DNA of 64,000 bases from Bidens hawaiensis (Eukaryota > Streptophyta > Magnoliopsida > Asterales > Asteraceae), in the NCBI GenBank assembly GCA_021521415.1, contig JAIQDT010000172.1:1322501-1386500 (forward strand), written 5' to 3'. The position numbers were made by a program, and so were the translations under genes. How positions within the stretch are numbered: the first letter of the stretch is position 1; each line of letters starts with the position of its first letter. Positions 45,037 to 56,480 of this stretch are shown one piece after another. The notes beneath the pieces were generated by a model. It was not told the DNA's origin, made no database searches, and was given only the letters and a program-made list of their open reading frames with translations.

Positions 45037-45404
45037 ATTCGGGTGCGTATATAATAATGTGTACGGACATATTGTATGTTATATGATTAACTAGAACTCA
45101 CTCAGCGTAGCTGACTTTTAGTACGCACGCAGGTGAGTAGGATAAAGCAGCTCGCTTGATAAGGACACATGGCATGGAATTGAAGATACTGATATCTCAA
45201 GGAAATGTTATGATGTTTTTAAGGACTACGTTTTTTGTTTAAATAACGATGAATGTTTGTTAAGACAAGATTTGAAAGTTATGTAATATATATTATGATT
45301 GAAGTTTTATATTCCGCGAAAGTTTTAATTAACTCTGATATTTAGAACTGTGTTTATGAGTAAATCCAACGTCCAATGTAGGGCACTGGTAATAGGGCCT
45401 TACA
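45037..45404 (+). repeat. GypB LTR fragment B3, inverted relative to B2
   Basis: Its reverse complement begins TGTAAGGCCC and follows the B1/B2 start (GGATTTACTCATAAAC, AGTTCTAAATATCAGAG, ACTTTCGCGGAATA, GTCAGCTACGCTGAGTGAG). It ends ..CCTTACA at 45404 against CopC RT. About 370 bases of the LTR end are present. Confidence 0.78.
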
Positions 45405-46030
45405 TATATGAGAGAGCCTATCATGGAACGACAAAGTTTTTGATCAATCTTTCCCTGGTGGGATTAGGACCTATTTCATGATTTTATGGTAATGGAGTGC
45501 TTATTATCGTTGGATCAGTCATGTTGAATTTCGCTAGGATGTCGTTGACATACTTCGTCTAGTGAATAAATATACCATCTGGGAATTGCTCCACCTGAAG
45601 TCCTAGAAATATTTTTTTATCTCCCCCATAGAACTTATCTCAAACTTAGACTTCATGATAGCTTCAAAATCCTTGCATAAAGCATCATTGGTTGACCTAA
45701 ATATGATATCATCCTCATATACTTGAACGATCAACAGATGCCCATCCACCTCCTTGGTAAACAGTGTACAATCAACCGTCCCTTGAATAAAGCGATTATC
45801 TAATAGGTGTTGTGATAATGTCTCATGTCCAACAGGTACATCATGTCTTTGTGGATCGGATCGACAAACCCCGGGGGTTGTCCCACATAGACTTCTTCAC
45901 CAAGTTTCCCGTTAACGATATAAGACTTCACATTTAATTGATAAAATTTGAAACTTTTCCACGAAGCAAATGCTAAGAAAAATCGGATTGCTTCAACTCT
46001 AGCCACGTGACCGTAGACTTTAATATAACC
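45405..46030 (-). pseudogene. CopC reverse transcriptase, truncated
   Basis: Minus strand: ARVEAIRFFLAFASWKSF, then NVKSYIVNGKLGEEVYVGQPPGF. A small deletion and frame change near 45840 follow, then LSQHLLDNRFIQGT, VYEDDIIFRSTND and FEISSMGEI. The catalytic Y-V-D-D motif is Y-E-D-D here, and the Gly after IIF is Arg. LQVEQFPDGIFIH and KYVNDILAKFNMTD follow in a second frame with stops. The frame ends in a RSMIGSLIY block at the GypB LTR edge. Confidence 0.85.
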
Positions 46031-47460
46031 GATTCCCCCTCGTTGATTGAAACCGAGAATGACTTATCGAGCTTTGTTTCAAACAATTAACCCGTTTTCG
46101 TCACGCGTACAATTGAACACCCATTTAGTATTAATACACCTTTTTTCATCCGACATGTCCAAAAGCTTTCAAACACCCAATTTCTTTAATTGTTGTAATT
46201 CCTCTTGCGTCGCATTAACCCAACTTTCTTCGGTTAATGCCTCTTTATAAGTCTTCGGTTCAATTTGTGAAATGTAACATTTGAATGAGAATCAATTCTG
46301 GAATGGAGTAACCATCGTATAGAAACATCGAAGGATTTGATCTATTTGACTTCTCGTTTGAACACCCGTGTTCAATTCCCCAATAATGTTTTCCTCAGGA
46401 TGGTATGACAAAGTTCCATGAACAATATCGGTTGAAACAATCATATCTTGTGGTAGATTTGTAACATTCTTTTCAGCATTCACTTCACTTGAACTTGGAG
46501 TAGACGTTTGAACCAAGGATTCAATCACTTCTTCGTGATCTTCTCCATCATCATCAAAAGAAGGTCTAGCAAGAGTGGCAATAGGACTTTCTTCAAAGAT
46601 AGATTCTTGATGAATAGGTTCAAGATTGAAAAATGAAACTTTAGGAGTAGAATCTTCAACATAAACATCATCCAGATATCATTGAAACACTTCCATAGAT
46701 TATCATAATCAAACATCCAAGCATTACCTGGTTTCTGAGTTGGGATGATGTATCTTTGACAGTCAACATTTTGTACTTGCACGATACGGTTTATGGTAGG
46801 AAGAAATACACGTCTTAGAGGACTACCATACCCCACGAATAATCCCTAAACAGATTTAGCACCGAACTTTTCATCTGGATCTAGAACCATACATTGTGAG
46901 CCAAATGGTTCAAGCCACTTTAGATTTGGTTTTCTTTGGTTCAAAAGCTCAGAAAAAGTTTTCCCAAACTTCTTCACAGTCAAAACATGATTTAGAGTGT
47001 AACAATTAGAAGCCACAACCTCAAACCAAAAGTTAACAGGTAACTTTGAATCAGAAAGCATAGCTCGTTCCGTTTCAATAAGACTTTTATTCTTTCGTTC
47101 AACGATCCCATTTTGTTGTGGAGTATAGGGTGCACTAAACTCATAAGAAAATCATGCTCATTCCAGTATTGAAGCATCTTGTTGTTTTTGAACTCGGTTC
47201 CATTATCGCTTCTTGTTCTTCTGGTCGGCAAATTGTACAACTTTTCCAAATTTTTGAAAAGTATCATCAAATTCTCAAACAGCGCGTCTTTGGACTCCAA
47301 GAACATTACCCACGAGAACCTCAAACATTCATCAGTATCACCAAGAAATTGAGTTCACCAGTGATACTATTGACATTGACAGGACCAATTAAGTCCACGT
47401 GGACTCTCTCGATAGGTAACTTGATCGAATTTAGAGCCTTTGACGGATGATATTTCTTCT
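46031..47460 (-). pseudogene. CopC integrase core, C-terminal part and linker to RT
   Basis: Minus strand: IERVHVDLIGPVN near 47400, RFSWVMFLESKDALFENL, RSDNGTEFKN with the second core Asp, and NERIKVLLKR, where the expected VERK/VERR Glu is shifted in a degraded block. MLSDSKLPVNFWFEVV, LEPFGSQCMVLDPDEKF and a GYGSPLRRVFLPTINRIV tail follow, then a Ser/Glu-rich linker with ENIIGELNTGVQTRSQ. Reading requires several frame changes. Confidence 0.82.
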
Positions 47461-48178
47461 TTTTTTACCCTTTCTTGCAACTGAAACATTCCTTGCTTAG
47501 ATGAAAACCCATGACATTCACTCCATCGACTAGCTGATTATGAGCCAAATAATTCATCTTTCGCACATGAATATGTCCCATTTTCCTATGCCACAAAATA
47601 GATTCCATCTCTGATGCCTTGGATACGAAACATTAAACGGTTCGATTTGAAGTTGAAGCAAAACTCATATTGATAACATATAGACCATTCTCACAAGGTG
47701 CTCGTAGTAGAATCCATTCATCAGGTATCTTGAATCTTGGCTTCAAGATCATGCACTCTTTTTTCGTAAAATGAGGTGAGAAGCCTTTGTCACATATTTT
47801 AGAAATGCTCAAAAGATTGTTCTCAACCTCTGTGATATAGTTGACTTTGTTGAACATAACCATGCCATTAGACAAAATTCCCCCGCCCCCCCCCCCACCC
47901 CCCAATATTTGACCACCATGGTTACCTGCAAACCCAACATAACCTCCTCGAATAGATTTGACATCTTTCAGTAATGAATAGTTTAGTGAAACAAGGAGAC
48001 ACTAGCCTTCTCTGTATTGGGTTGTTTGAATTTACCAGATCAACTACCCAAATTCCAAACAATCATTAAATTCACAATTAGTTAAACCTATGTCAACTTT
48101 TGAACTTATACTAGAACTATCAGACTTATCATTTTCACACACATTAGGCAAATTTAAATCATTCTTTTTTAGACTTTG
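47461..48178 (-). pseudogene. CopC protease end and GAG-pre-integrase zinc region
   Basis: Minus strand: ILSNGMVMFNKVNYITEVE, LLSISKICDKGFSPHFTKK, KIPDEWILLRAPCENGLYV, then in a shifted frame LWHRKMGHIHVRKMNYL with CFSCKKG. The run of C at 47880-47903 makes an artificial poly-Gly in the protease, probably slippage. The DSG active site itself is not clearly readable. Confidence 0.8.
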
Positions 48179-49629
48179 CTACCCGTTCTGACCAACAAAA
48201 TTTTTTTTAACATAAAACTTGTGATTTTGCAATTTTGAACACTCACCAATCTCAAACACACTCTTGGTTGGAACAACATCAATATGTCTTCTGAGAATTT
48301 CTGTAGGAACATATTTTTGGGGATTTGTGCGTTCCACATTTGCAGATTTCACAAATGGTTTCTTAACCACATTCTTTTGAACATGATCATGTCAGAATCG
48401 ATTAGGACACGCATAGAACATATGCCCCAATTCGTTGCATTTAAAACATCTTCGCCAGTCTACTACCTTTTCAATAAGTGAAAGTTGATTCACAACTCGA
48501 TCACGCTCTTCCTTGTTGCTTGAAAAACTCTTGATTGCTTTGTTTTCGGAAAAACGCTTCCTTTTCAGATTCAGACGTTATGCCTTTAACAAAAACAATT
48601 TTCTTGAAAACATCCTTTGGTTTTCCAACAATTTGCCTCTTATGATAAAAACTTGTTTTAGCAAACCTCTTAAACTAGATCTTAGGTTCATGCTTACAAG
48701 TTTACAGTTAACACTTTTAGTAGGAAAATCAGTTCATAACATGTTCTCAGCAACAGTCACACAAATTTCACTTTCATAGTCCGAACCTATAACAGATTTC
48801 TCAAATTTCACATCAATCGACTCAAGCAACAATGTTTCAGGTTCATTCAGTGGAGTGCTAACATCCACATTCATCGCCTTAACAAAACCCATAACGTTGT
48901 TTTGGAATATAAGCATTCCAAATAAGAGGTGGAACAGAATGATATCCCAAGCCATTTTGCTTATTCCCAACACTAACACTAGCTAGTTTGGGAGTAATAT
49001 GATCAAGCGCTTATGATGAGGCCTTGTAACTATTAATCTTTAAATCAACATGCTCAGTTTCAATGTTAATCGATTGTAAGTCTTACTTAAGAGCGGCATT
49101 CTCTTCAATATGGCGATCGATGGCAATATGTTTATCCTCAACAGTGTGTTTAAGCATAAGAATTATTTTCTCATCTTGTAAAATTCAAGTCCATAAACTT
49201 TTCTCACATTTCTGTAACTTGTCATAAGCCTATTTTATTTTAAGAAAATCTTGAAAAAGGTTACCATAGTTTGTTTTAAGCAGTTTAATTTCAAGATTTT
49301 TAAAATCACACTCAGCACAACCTACCTCGCACTTTTCACATGTAAACACACTAATTTGAGATTTTACCTTGTTTACCACTAATACATGATGATTTTTCAA
49401 ATCCGCATCAACCAGATTCTCTTCCATTGATGATTCTTCATCTTGATCTTGAACCTTGATAGCTTCTTCTTCAATGTCATCATACCCAAAGTCAATCTTT
49501 CCATGAGGCATTTTTCCTCCATTAAAGCAACATGAAAAACTTTCAAGAATATCAGGTGGCAAAATAGATAGAAAGAAATAAGAGGGAATAGGATGAATCC
49601 TATTATAAGATCTTGGCTCAGATTCCTCA
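48179..49629 (-). pseudogene. CopC Gag C-terminal part and gag-pol spacer
   Basis: Minus strand segments rich in Lys, Glu and Asn with scattered stops. ESEPRSYNRIHPIP lies near 49620, CEKCEVGCAECDF near 49330 (a Cys-rich patch), then PTEILRRHIDVVPTK near 48300. Order and composition match the spacer in CopA and CopB. The CopD insertion is at its upstream edge; reading across it restores continuity (..DDE | EESEPR). Confidence 0.65.
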
Positions 49630-50009
49630 TGTTAAAACGTTAGACGGACCGAGATCACGTTAAGTTTACTATACGATGATCAATGGCGGAATCACTTATC
49701 AAAGGGATAAACACATAACAATTCACACAAAGCTTCTCTAATATTGATATGACATGAAAGCTTTCTCTCTCTAAAGATTTCTCTCTCTAGATTTACACAG
49801 GATTTTCTACAAAATATGACATGATAGGCTCCTATTTATACTAAACCAATCACCTATAGGTCGTATAAGTCATATGTGGCATATAAGACTTATACGCCCG
49901 TATAAGTATTATATGTTTGACATGACTTATACGCCACTTACAATAAAACTAACAATATTAGCTCGTTTAACCAATCCAAGACCTAGAGATAGACAAAAAT
50001 GCTCTAACA
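49630..50009 (-). repeat. CopD 3' LTR (380 bp)
   Basis: Matches 52240-52569; about 50 bases longer, mostly from an extra CT-rich segment near 49760. On the minus strand, TATAAATAGG at 49831-49840 is a TATA box. Four to five CTTATACG/CGTATAAG sites lie between 49858 and 49935. Confidence 0.88.
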
Positions 50010-50095
50010 GTCCCCCCCCCCCTTTGATATTGTGTGGTCTTGGTGTCTAAGTAGTAGATGTTTATGCTCCTACAGACCCCCCCCCCCTCGGATAT
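50010..50095 (-). promoter_or_regulatory. CopD polypurine tracts, duplicated
   Basis: On the minus strand, G runs at 50011-50021 and at 50082-50094 are each followed by TGTTAGAGCAT or TGTAGGAGCAT. This is a second case of a duplicated tract plus LTR start in the window. Confidence 0.7.
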
Positions 50096-50173
50096 TGCTT
50101 AGACAAACAAACACGATCTTCAAGTCATCTCCCCCAATCGTCTTAATAGTCTAACACACTCCACCTTAAGCTT

Positions 50174-51373
50174 TCAGAATAGACATGTATAACTGTTGAA
50201 TTTTCTGAACTTTTGGATTTGACGGATTTGTCTTTTTTCAACATCAACTTGATCGGATGAGTCTTTTTTCTTAACGACCCAATGATATAACTTTGAAGTA
50301 GATCTTTTCACGTAAAATTTCAACTTGTCAAACCTTTTGCTATCATAATCTTTCAAATCAACAACCTCAACATTTGGCTTCCTCAAAACATCTTTAATGG
50401 TATAGTCTTTTCTTCTGAACGTTTGTTTCGGAGGACCCTTTGAAATACTTGATAGGACGTTTGAGGTTGTATTTTTCAATTTTGAATTTTGAAATTTGTT
50501 TTTTCTGTTTTCAAAACATCTTGGTTACCCACATCTGATTTTGGAATGTAAACAAACTTAGAACAATTCTTGTACCAAGAATATTTCTTAGTTCATTTAC
50601 GTTTATCTTTTTGAAAAAAGGAATCCTTATTGAGTTACTTTCGTTGTTGATTTTCTTTCTTTCTCTCAGATGCCATACCATGAACGAATGCAACCATATT
50701 AACTTGCTCACGCTTAACACTTGTAATTCCTGTATAAGTGAAGAATTTTTGGTAATGAATCTGTTTATCATTTTCTCATTTTGATCAACCTTCACGAAAA
50801 GTGTCTTTTCGTGTTTTTGAAGTTGATCATAAGCTTCCTTGACTCGATTAAGCTCATCTAATAACGAGTCAGTGTGAGATTTAAACTTTTTGTACTCCTC
50901 ACATTTTTCATAAGATTTAGCTTCTTCGACTTTATCTTCAACTTTGAATCCAACAATGATTCCAAAACCAAATCTTCATCATACTCTAAATCACCATCAT
51001 CATCGAACTTTGGATTGTTTTAATTTTCTGGTAATGACGGTTCTTTAGTTTTTAAAAACAATACATGATTCTTTATCTTCTCGATGAATTGAGAGACTTT
51101 ACATGTGTTGGGGTTTGATTGAATTGCAATAACGAATGCACCCCAAACTTCAGGGATGTCTCAACGAGCGTATCTTCCAACCTGTCAATGTAGTCTAACT
51201 TGCGTTTCTCAACCCCGACATGCTTCATCTCGTTCACAAGATTGCAATATCGATTGATTAACGAATCAAACGATTCTTCAGTCAGTATATCAAAAGCATC
51301 GAAATCTCTCTTCAAAGCTTGTCTTTTATTTCTTCTCAAAACCTCGTCTTAGTTAAACGAACATGAAGCATCC
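50174..51373 (-). pseudogene. CopD gag remnant
   Basis: Starts near 51373 with MDASCSF, a TAG-type break, then NKRQALKRDFDAFDILTEES and FDSLINRYCNLVNEM, the second half of the copia Gag capsid domain. The N-terminal capsid part is deleted. Further segments (50795-50511, 50479-50174) are Lys-rich, including KGPPKQTFRRKDYTIKDVL and DSKRFDKLKFYVK, like a Gag-Pol spacer. No zinc knuckle, protease, integrase or RT is left. Confidence 0.75.
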
Positions 51374-52239
51374 ATTTTCTTCAAAATTGCACGAAAATCT
51401 AGAAAACCAACTCAAACTGGCGTATATGAATTAAACGTATAAATCTAATGTGGCGTGTACCTAATCTTATACGTGAGCAGCCCACTTATACGAGTGTGAA
51501 TCACAACAAACGTATAACAAAGACACTTATATGTATATCAACTTATACGTGTACTTGTCAACTTATGCAGCCATCAATGAAAACAAAACTTATAAGTACA
51601 ACTACAACACTTATATGGCTATCCAAACACTTATACGGAGAGACCCATCAAATATCTGTTATGCGGCAAATTGATTATGTTTCTTTCAATCAGCTGCAAC
51701 ACTTGACCTTCAATCAATATATGGTGAAACAAAAACGTGTATATCAATTTATTCAGCAGTATATTTTTGACCAAATATGTGGCTGATTGTTTAATCGTTT
51801 TCTAAGATGAACAAACTTATGTAGCAAATCAAAACCGTTTAAAAGTGTTTTTCCCGGCGTCACTCTTTCTATTAACATGCAGAAACTCAAAACGTGTAAA
51901 TTGATAACTAACTCGGTCGTATAAATTTGATCTTCACTTATACGTCCAAATGCAAACAACTTATACAACCATATGATGAACTTATACGGACGACGGACTT
52001 CACAAACTTTAATTTCTTTATTTTAATTTTTGACTAGAATTAACTAAAATCACTCCAACAGAAATGAATAGTATGTATCAACGAACCAAATCACCGAAAC
52101 AATTTGAATTTGATCTACAAACGAATGAGTAATTGTAGATTATATAAACGGGTATGACTTTAACAATGAAATCTTCAAACCAAAACGAAATTGATGTGTT
52201 TGATGCAAAAGTAAACACGAGCCTATGCTCTGATACAAC
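51374..52239 (-). repeat. CopD leader with iterated CTTATACG motif and primer binding site
   Basis: No gene. GCTCTGATACAA at 52228-52239 is the complement of a one-base variant of TGGTATCAGAGC. About 12-15 copies of ACTTATACG, CGTATAAG or one-base variants lie between 51420 and 51985. Confidence 0.8.
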
Positions 52240-52569
52240 TGTTAAAACGTTAGACGGATCGAGATCCCGTTATGTTTACTATACGATGATCAATGGCGGA
52301 AACAATAATCAAAGGGATAAACACATAAAAGATCACACAAAGCTTTCTCTAGATTTACACATGATTTTCTAAAAAATATGACATGCTAGGCTCTATTTAT
52401 ACTAAACCAATCACCTATATGCCGTAAAAGTCATATGTGGCGTATAAGACTTATACGCCCTTATAAGTCTTATATGTTTGACATGACTTATATGCCACTT
52501 ACAATATATCTAACAATATTAGCTCGTTTAACCAATTCAAGACCTAGAGATAGACAAAATGCTCTAACA
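52240..52569 (-). repeat. CopD 5' LTR (330 bp)
   Basis: TGTTAAAACGTTAGACGG to CTCTAACA, next to the primer binding site. The minus-strand TATA box is at 52393-52401 and the motif sites lie between 52425 and 52500. Confidence 0.88.
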
Positions 52570-52575
52570 GTCTCA

Positions 52576-54147
52576 TCATCATCAGCTTCATCAGTATTGT
52601 CCTCGATGCTGACATCATCTTTAATAGTTTTACGTCCTTAATCAACACATCATCAAATACCCCCTCAGCAACAACTTCTTCTTTGATAAGCTCCGCTATG
52701 TTTGCTTGTTATACGTAGTTGTTCCAATTGAATCCTGCATCAAGTTGAGCAACAATATGAATAGCTTTTGTAGAAGAAGATTCAGGTTTCTTCTCAGAGT
52801 TGGAAGATTCATCATGGTGAAAAGAATTCTGGTGATAGATCGCTTGACGATTGTAATCTCTCCCAAATGGATTGGCACTATTATCACCCACTTCTATGTC
52901 CGTACACTCCCTTTTGAGGTTTCCCTTCTCTTTACAAAGAAAGCATATCACTTTCGGCTTATCAAACCCCAATTTGAATGAAGTTCCATCCAAGATGTTT
53001 TTCCCGGATATCTTTTAACGTTGAGCTTGTTGGATAATACTTTCCATGCACCATCTAATATCAAGCATTTCCATCTCATTAGGATCGGTTTTGTCATAAT
53101 CCTCTTTTTTCATGTTATAGTTCCCAAATCAGACACTCATAAGATTCTAGAACATATCCTAGAAACACCATGAGTTATTTGACATTGTTAGTTGTCAGAC
53201 CATTGTTGTTCTTGACGTTTACTGCAATGCTGTATTATAAGACATCCAAATTTCAACTTTGCAGTTGAGAGGTTTGATCTGGTGTCTTGGTTCCAGAATA
53301 ACTTATAGAAAAATGAGTTTGTGGAGTTCGTGATCCACTATGTTGATTTCCCACAAAAGCAGCTCCCTCAGTTTAGTGAGCGGTACGAATCTTCGTGTTT
53401 TGAGGTACCAAGGATTGGGAAATTTTGAAATACAATCCAATATCTTGAGTAAGAGAGGTATTGTTCATCTTCTGTTTCTTTCTCAATTCCAATTCTTGTG
53501 CTTCCAGTGTTTTGATGAAACGAGCTAGTATGAGTAGGGCATAAGCAACTGGATTAGATTGTTGTATCATAATAAATGATTCCCAATCCTCTGGTAAAGC
53601 ATCGGCCAACTTTTCAATGCACTTAAATTCTTTATCAATACCCATCCTCTTCGTTTCATTCACCAAGTGACAGCCAATATCTTTTGATTAATTGGGCAAA
53701 TGACTCACCCTTCACCATGGTGAATATATCAAACTCTTTCTTAAGCAATGCCATCTTAGATTTCCTCATATTCGAGTTTCCTCTATCCTTGTTGAGAAGT
53801 GCTTGCCAGATTAAATAACACGAGCCATTGTGTTGAAGCAATTGAAAGATCTCGACTTTAATTACTTGTTGAAACAAGTTCAACATCTTCTTCTCTCTAT
53901 GAAAGGTCTCCTTGACAGCTTCTGGAATTTGTGATAAACGATAGCTTGTTCCATTCTCTTTCTTTGGAATTATGTATTCTTCCTCAACATCAATCCAAGT
54001 ATCGTAGTTCCTGGCTTGAAGGTGAGTTTCAAACTTGTCAACCTAACTCAGATAATCTTCCGTTCTAAGAAGCTTTGGTGGCTTATTAGACGTTCCCGTC
54101 TCATTCTCAAGATTAAGATTCTGAAGCAATGTTGATGGTTGAGTCAT
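52576..54147 (-). pseudogene. gag: CopC gag
   Basis: Minus strand from ATG at about 54147 (MTQPSTLLQNLNLENE), a TAG in place of Trp in the EDYLSW block, then ARNYDTWIDVEEEYI, KMALLKKEFDIFTMVKGES and KLADALPEDWESF. The acidic block is DYDKTDPNEMEMLDIRW near 53100. The zinc knuckle is CFLCKEKGNLKREC near 52950, in which the zinc-binding His is replaced by Asn, so this knuckle should not bind zinc normally. An acidic tail follows up to the CopD insertion. Confidence 0.85.
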
Positions 54148-54617
54148 GAACGCATTTAAATCTTCCAATTTTAGAAATCTAAAAGTCAAACACAAATAAC
54201 CCACTATGCGTATAAATGTAATCCTAGCGTATATGTTTGCACGAAAGCCAAGAAACGTATAAGTCTTTGAATTAGCAACTCAGCGTATAAGCATGTTTTA
54301 TTCGTATATGGAGATCCGGTGTATAAGTTCATATTATATCCACCGTATATGTTCAACTTATCCGCTATACTTATCCCTTGAAAGAATAATACACAAATAA
54401 CATCATTTTTATCCAATTGATGATGAATTAAGGCTTGTTTTGATATGAATTTTGGTAGAATTATGCACGATGCATAAACGAACAGTTTATGAAGAATTGA
54501 CAAGTTTTTGACAGTGAAATCAGGGTGAATTGTGAAAACAGTATTCAAACGGACATAACTTTGGCAATTCTTTGTGTTCTCAAAGCAGATATGAGCATAA
54601 AAGCCCATGATACCACT
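54148..54617 (-). repeat. CopC leader with CTTATACG motif and primer binding site
   Basis: No gene. Seven or more CGTATAAG/CGTATATG-type sites lie between 54205 and 54370. GCCCATGATACCA at 54603-54615 is the complement of a TGGTATCATGGGC primer site, two bases from the LTR. Confidence 0.75.
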
Positions 54618-54995
54618 TGAAAAGACAACGAATTAGTCAGGATCGGCATGAATCATATAAGCTCTTTAACGTATAGTACATAATTCAATACGAGATGAAA
54701 TACACAAGGAATACTTTAACAATTAAGCACTTTATATCATCAACTATCAATTATTACAATGGTTATGAAAATGAAGAAAGCTGGGAATTCACAATAAACT
54801 AGATAATGAACGTATAAGAACACTATATATAATGTATGAAACTTATACGCCCGTATATGACATATACGACGTATAACATAAATGCCGCATATGTACATAT
54901 ATACACGTATATGTTCTTATCCATCATTTTACATAAATAAACCTATTTCCCAATACAAAATACAAGATCCTAGCATTGGACATTGTGTACTAACA
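54618..54995 (-). repeat. CopC 5' LTR (about 378 bp)
   Basis: TGAAAAGACAACG to GTACTAACA. It is placed by the adjoining primer site and holds CTTATACG/CGTATATG sites at 54802-54925. The outer end is less certain because no second copy survives. Confidence 0.65.
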
Positions 54996-55015
54996 AGAAG
55001 ACAAAGCTCGAGACT

Positions 55016-55449
55016 AGGGGGAGTTTGTTGATACATCATTTGGCCACTCGGTCTTTGGTTAACGTATCTCGGAGAATAGATAAATGTATATGGGGTATTT
55101 TGGTAAATGTATAGGCTTATTTGTTAGTGTTAAAATAAATAATGGTGTTTTGGACTTCATTCGTTAAGTATGTTTAACGAATGAGCGTTAATGTATGAGG
55201 TCATTCATTATTGTCTTTATAACGAATGAAGACTCATTCCCTAGGCCTGTCTAACGAATGAGTTGTCTCATGTATATACCCTTGTAATATATTTTAAATT
55301 AAAAGAGTTCTTATTTTATCATGATTTGTCTCGTTACTCTGCCAGAATTATCTCTCAACACACACACTACACACGGTTAGCGTATTCAATCATAAACGTA
55401 ATCATATCATAGACTACATCAATCAGAACAAATCAACCATAGATTCTCA
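55016..55449 (+). repeat. CopE LTR-like block E1 with polypurine tract
   Basis: AGGGGGAG near 55016-55023 is followed by TGTTGATACATC (TG at 55026). The block ends GATTCTCA near 55449. It resembles 60079-60482 in order (GTATTTTGGTA..ATGTATAGG.TTATTT, TTTCTCGTTACTC.., CACACACTA). It contains four ATTCGTTA/TAACGAAT sites (55160-55265). As a tract precedes it, it was a 3' LTR; the plus-strand interior to its left has been lost. Confidence 0.65.
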
Positions 55450-56480
55450 AATGTAATAGCCTATTATACTCAAGTCTTGGTAGTTCAGATCAAAGATCTG
55501 TGTATGTCAAGCATCAAGTATTGCACATATGTCAAAAGTTAAAAGAAAAAGAAAAATATGCAAAATGATTTGCAATTTTAATAAAGGATATTTTGCTTTA
55601 TTTTCTTGGTTAGTCTTTGTTTGAAAATCTTTGACTTTCTCATGCATGATAGGAAGATCCGAACGGAGGGTTAAAGTGTCTAAATCTTCTGATTTATTTT
55701 CTTGGTTAGTCTTTTTGTTTAAAATCTTGGACTTTATATGCGTGATAAGGATATCCGATCTGATTGTTAAGATTTTTGAGCCCTCTGCTTTATTTTCTGT
55801 TACCTTTAGTGTAGACAAAATAAGAAAAAATTGTGCAAAGGTTAAAAGTGTCAGTATTTGTGATCAGACTAGTCAACTTTTTAGTCAAATTGGGGTGACA
55901 CGGTGAAAATCAAACAACGCCTAAATCAGGATTAGAGGGTGATAGTTTTATGATATTGTGGGAACCACATATATATTTTGTGTCGTAATTGTACCTTAAT
56001 CCTATCAGACAACAAGACCAATGACTGACTTAACACCAGTCATAATAGAGCCGAACCATAAAACTATGATGGAAGGGCGATTTGGTCGATACGATTCCCT
56101 GTTCAAACTCACAACAGGATATGATTCTCAAGTTTGAATGTTCATTGTCTATAAATACGCTATTTTACATTTCAGTCTTTACCAATGTTCATTAATCCAA
56201 AAATATTTGACGTTTCTTATTTATTTTTGACTCTTGATGTTGGGATACTAACCAGTGATATGATCAGCTGAGAATTTTTGGGTTGAGCTTGTGTTTCTAA
56301 ATCATAACATGTTTCAAAGCGAAAACGTCATTTTTTATAAAAGGTCAATAATTTGGACTTGATAAACAAATATCTTTTCAGGAAAAATGGTAAAAAATTA
56401 TTTATACTTGTTTAACCAAGGTCATTAACTTGGACCTGGTCAAACACATGGGTGTGAATATTCATTTTTCAAAAATACTA
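55450..56480. other. CopE interior or leader, no gene recognised
   Basis: Contains a 98-99-bp imperfect tandem repeat (2.2 copies, about 55590-55805). On the minus strand this is an open frame of two ~33-residue repeats (NKSEDLDTLTLRSDLPIMHE and a variant). CTATAAATACGC near 56150 is a possible TATA box. Nothing else is recognised. Confidence 0.5.

Larger units (their letters stand above)
49630..52569 (-). mobile_element. CopD: small gag-only copia element nested in CopC gag
   Basis: 2,940 bases between two similar LTRs (49630-50009 and 52240-52569) that begin TGTTAAAACG and end CTCTAACA in window orientation, with inverted ends TGTTA/TAACA. A primer binding site lies left of the right LTR and a polypurine tract right of the left LTR. 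The internal region (2.2 kb) retains only Gag remnants. CCTCA (49625-49629) and TCTCA (52571-52575) flank it as an imperfect duplication, with one extra G. It resembles a deletion derivative of a CopC relative. Confidence 0.85.
45405..54995 (-). mobile_element. CopC: minus-strand copia element, truncated, with CopD inside
   Basis: From the right: LTR (54618-54995), primer binding site, motif-rich leader, gag from about 54147, CopD insertion at 49630-52569, Gag-Pol spacer, protease, integrase and RT. The RT is cut at 45405 by the GypB LTR fragment. RNase H, the third ORF and the 3' LTR are gone. Order and motifs are copia. Stops and frameshifts are frequent throughout, so this is an old copy. 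Confidence 0.85.

Noticed and set aside
28..54615. tRNA genes at the TGGTATCAGAGC-like sites
   Set aside because: Only 12-13 bases match. They are primer binding sites next to LTRs; no cloverleaf can be drawn.
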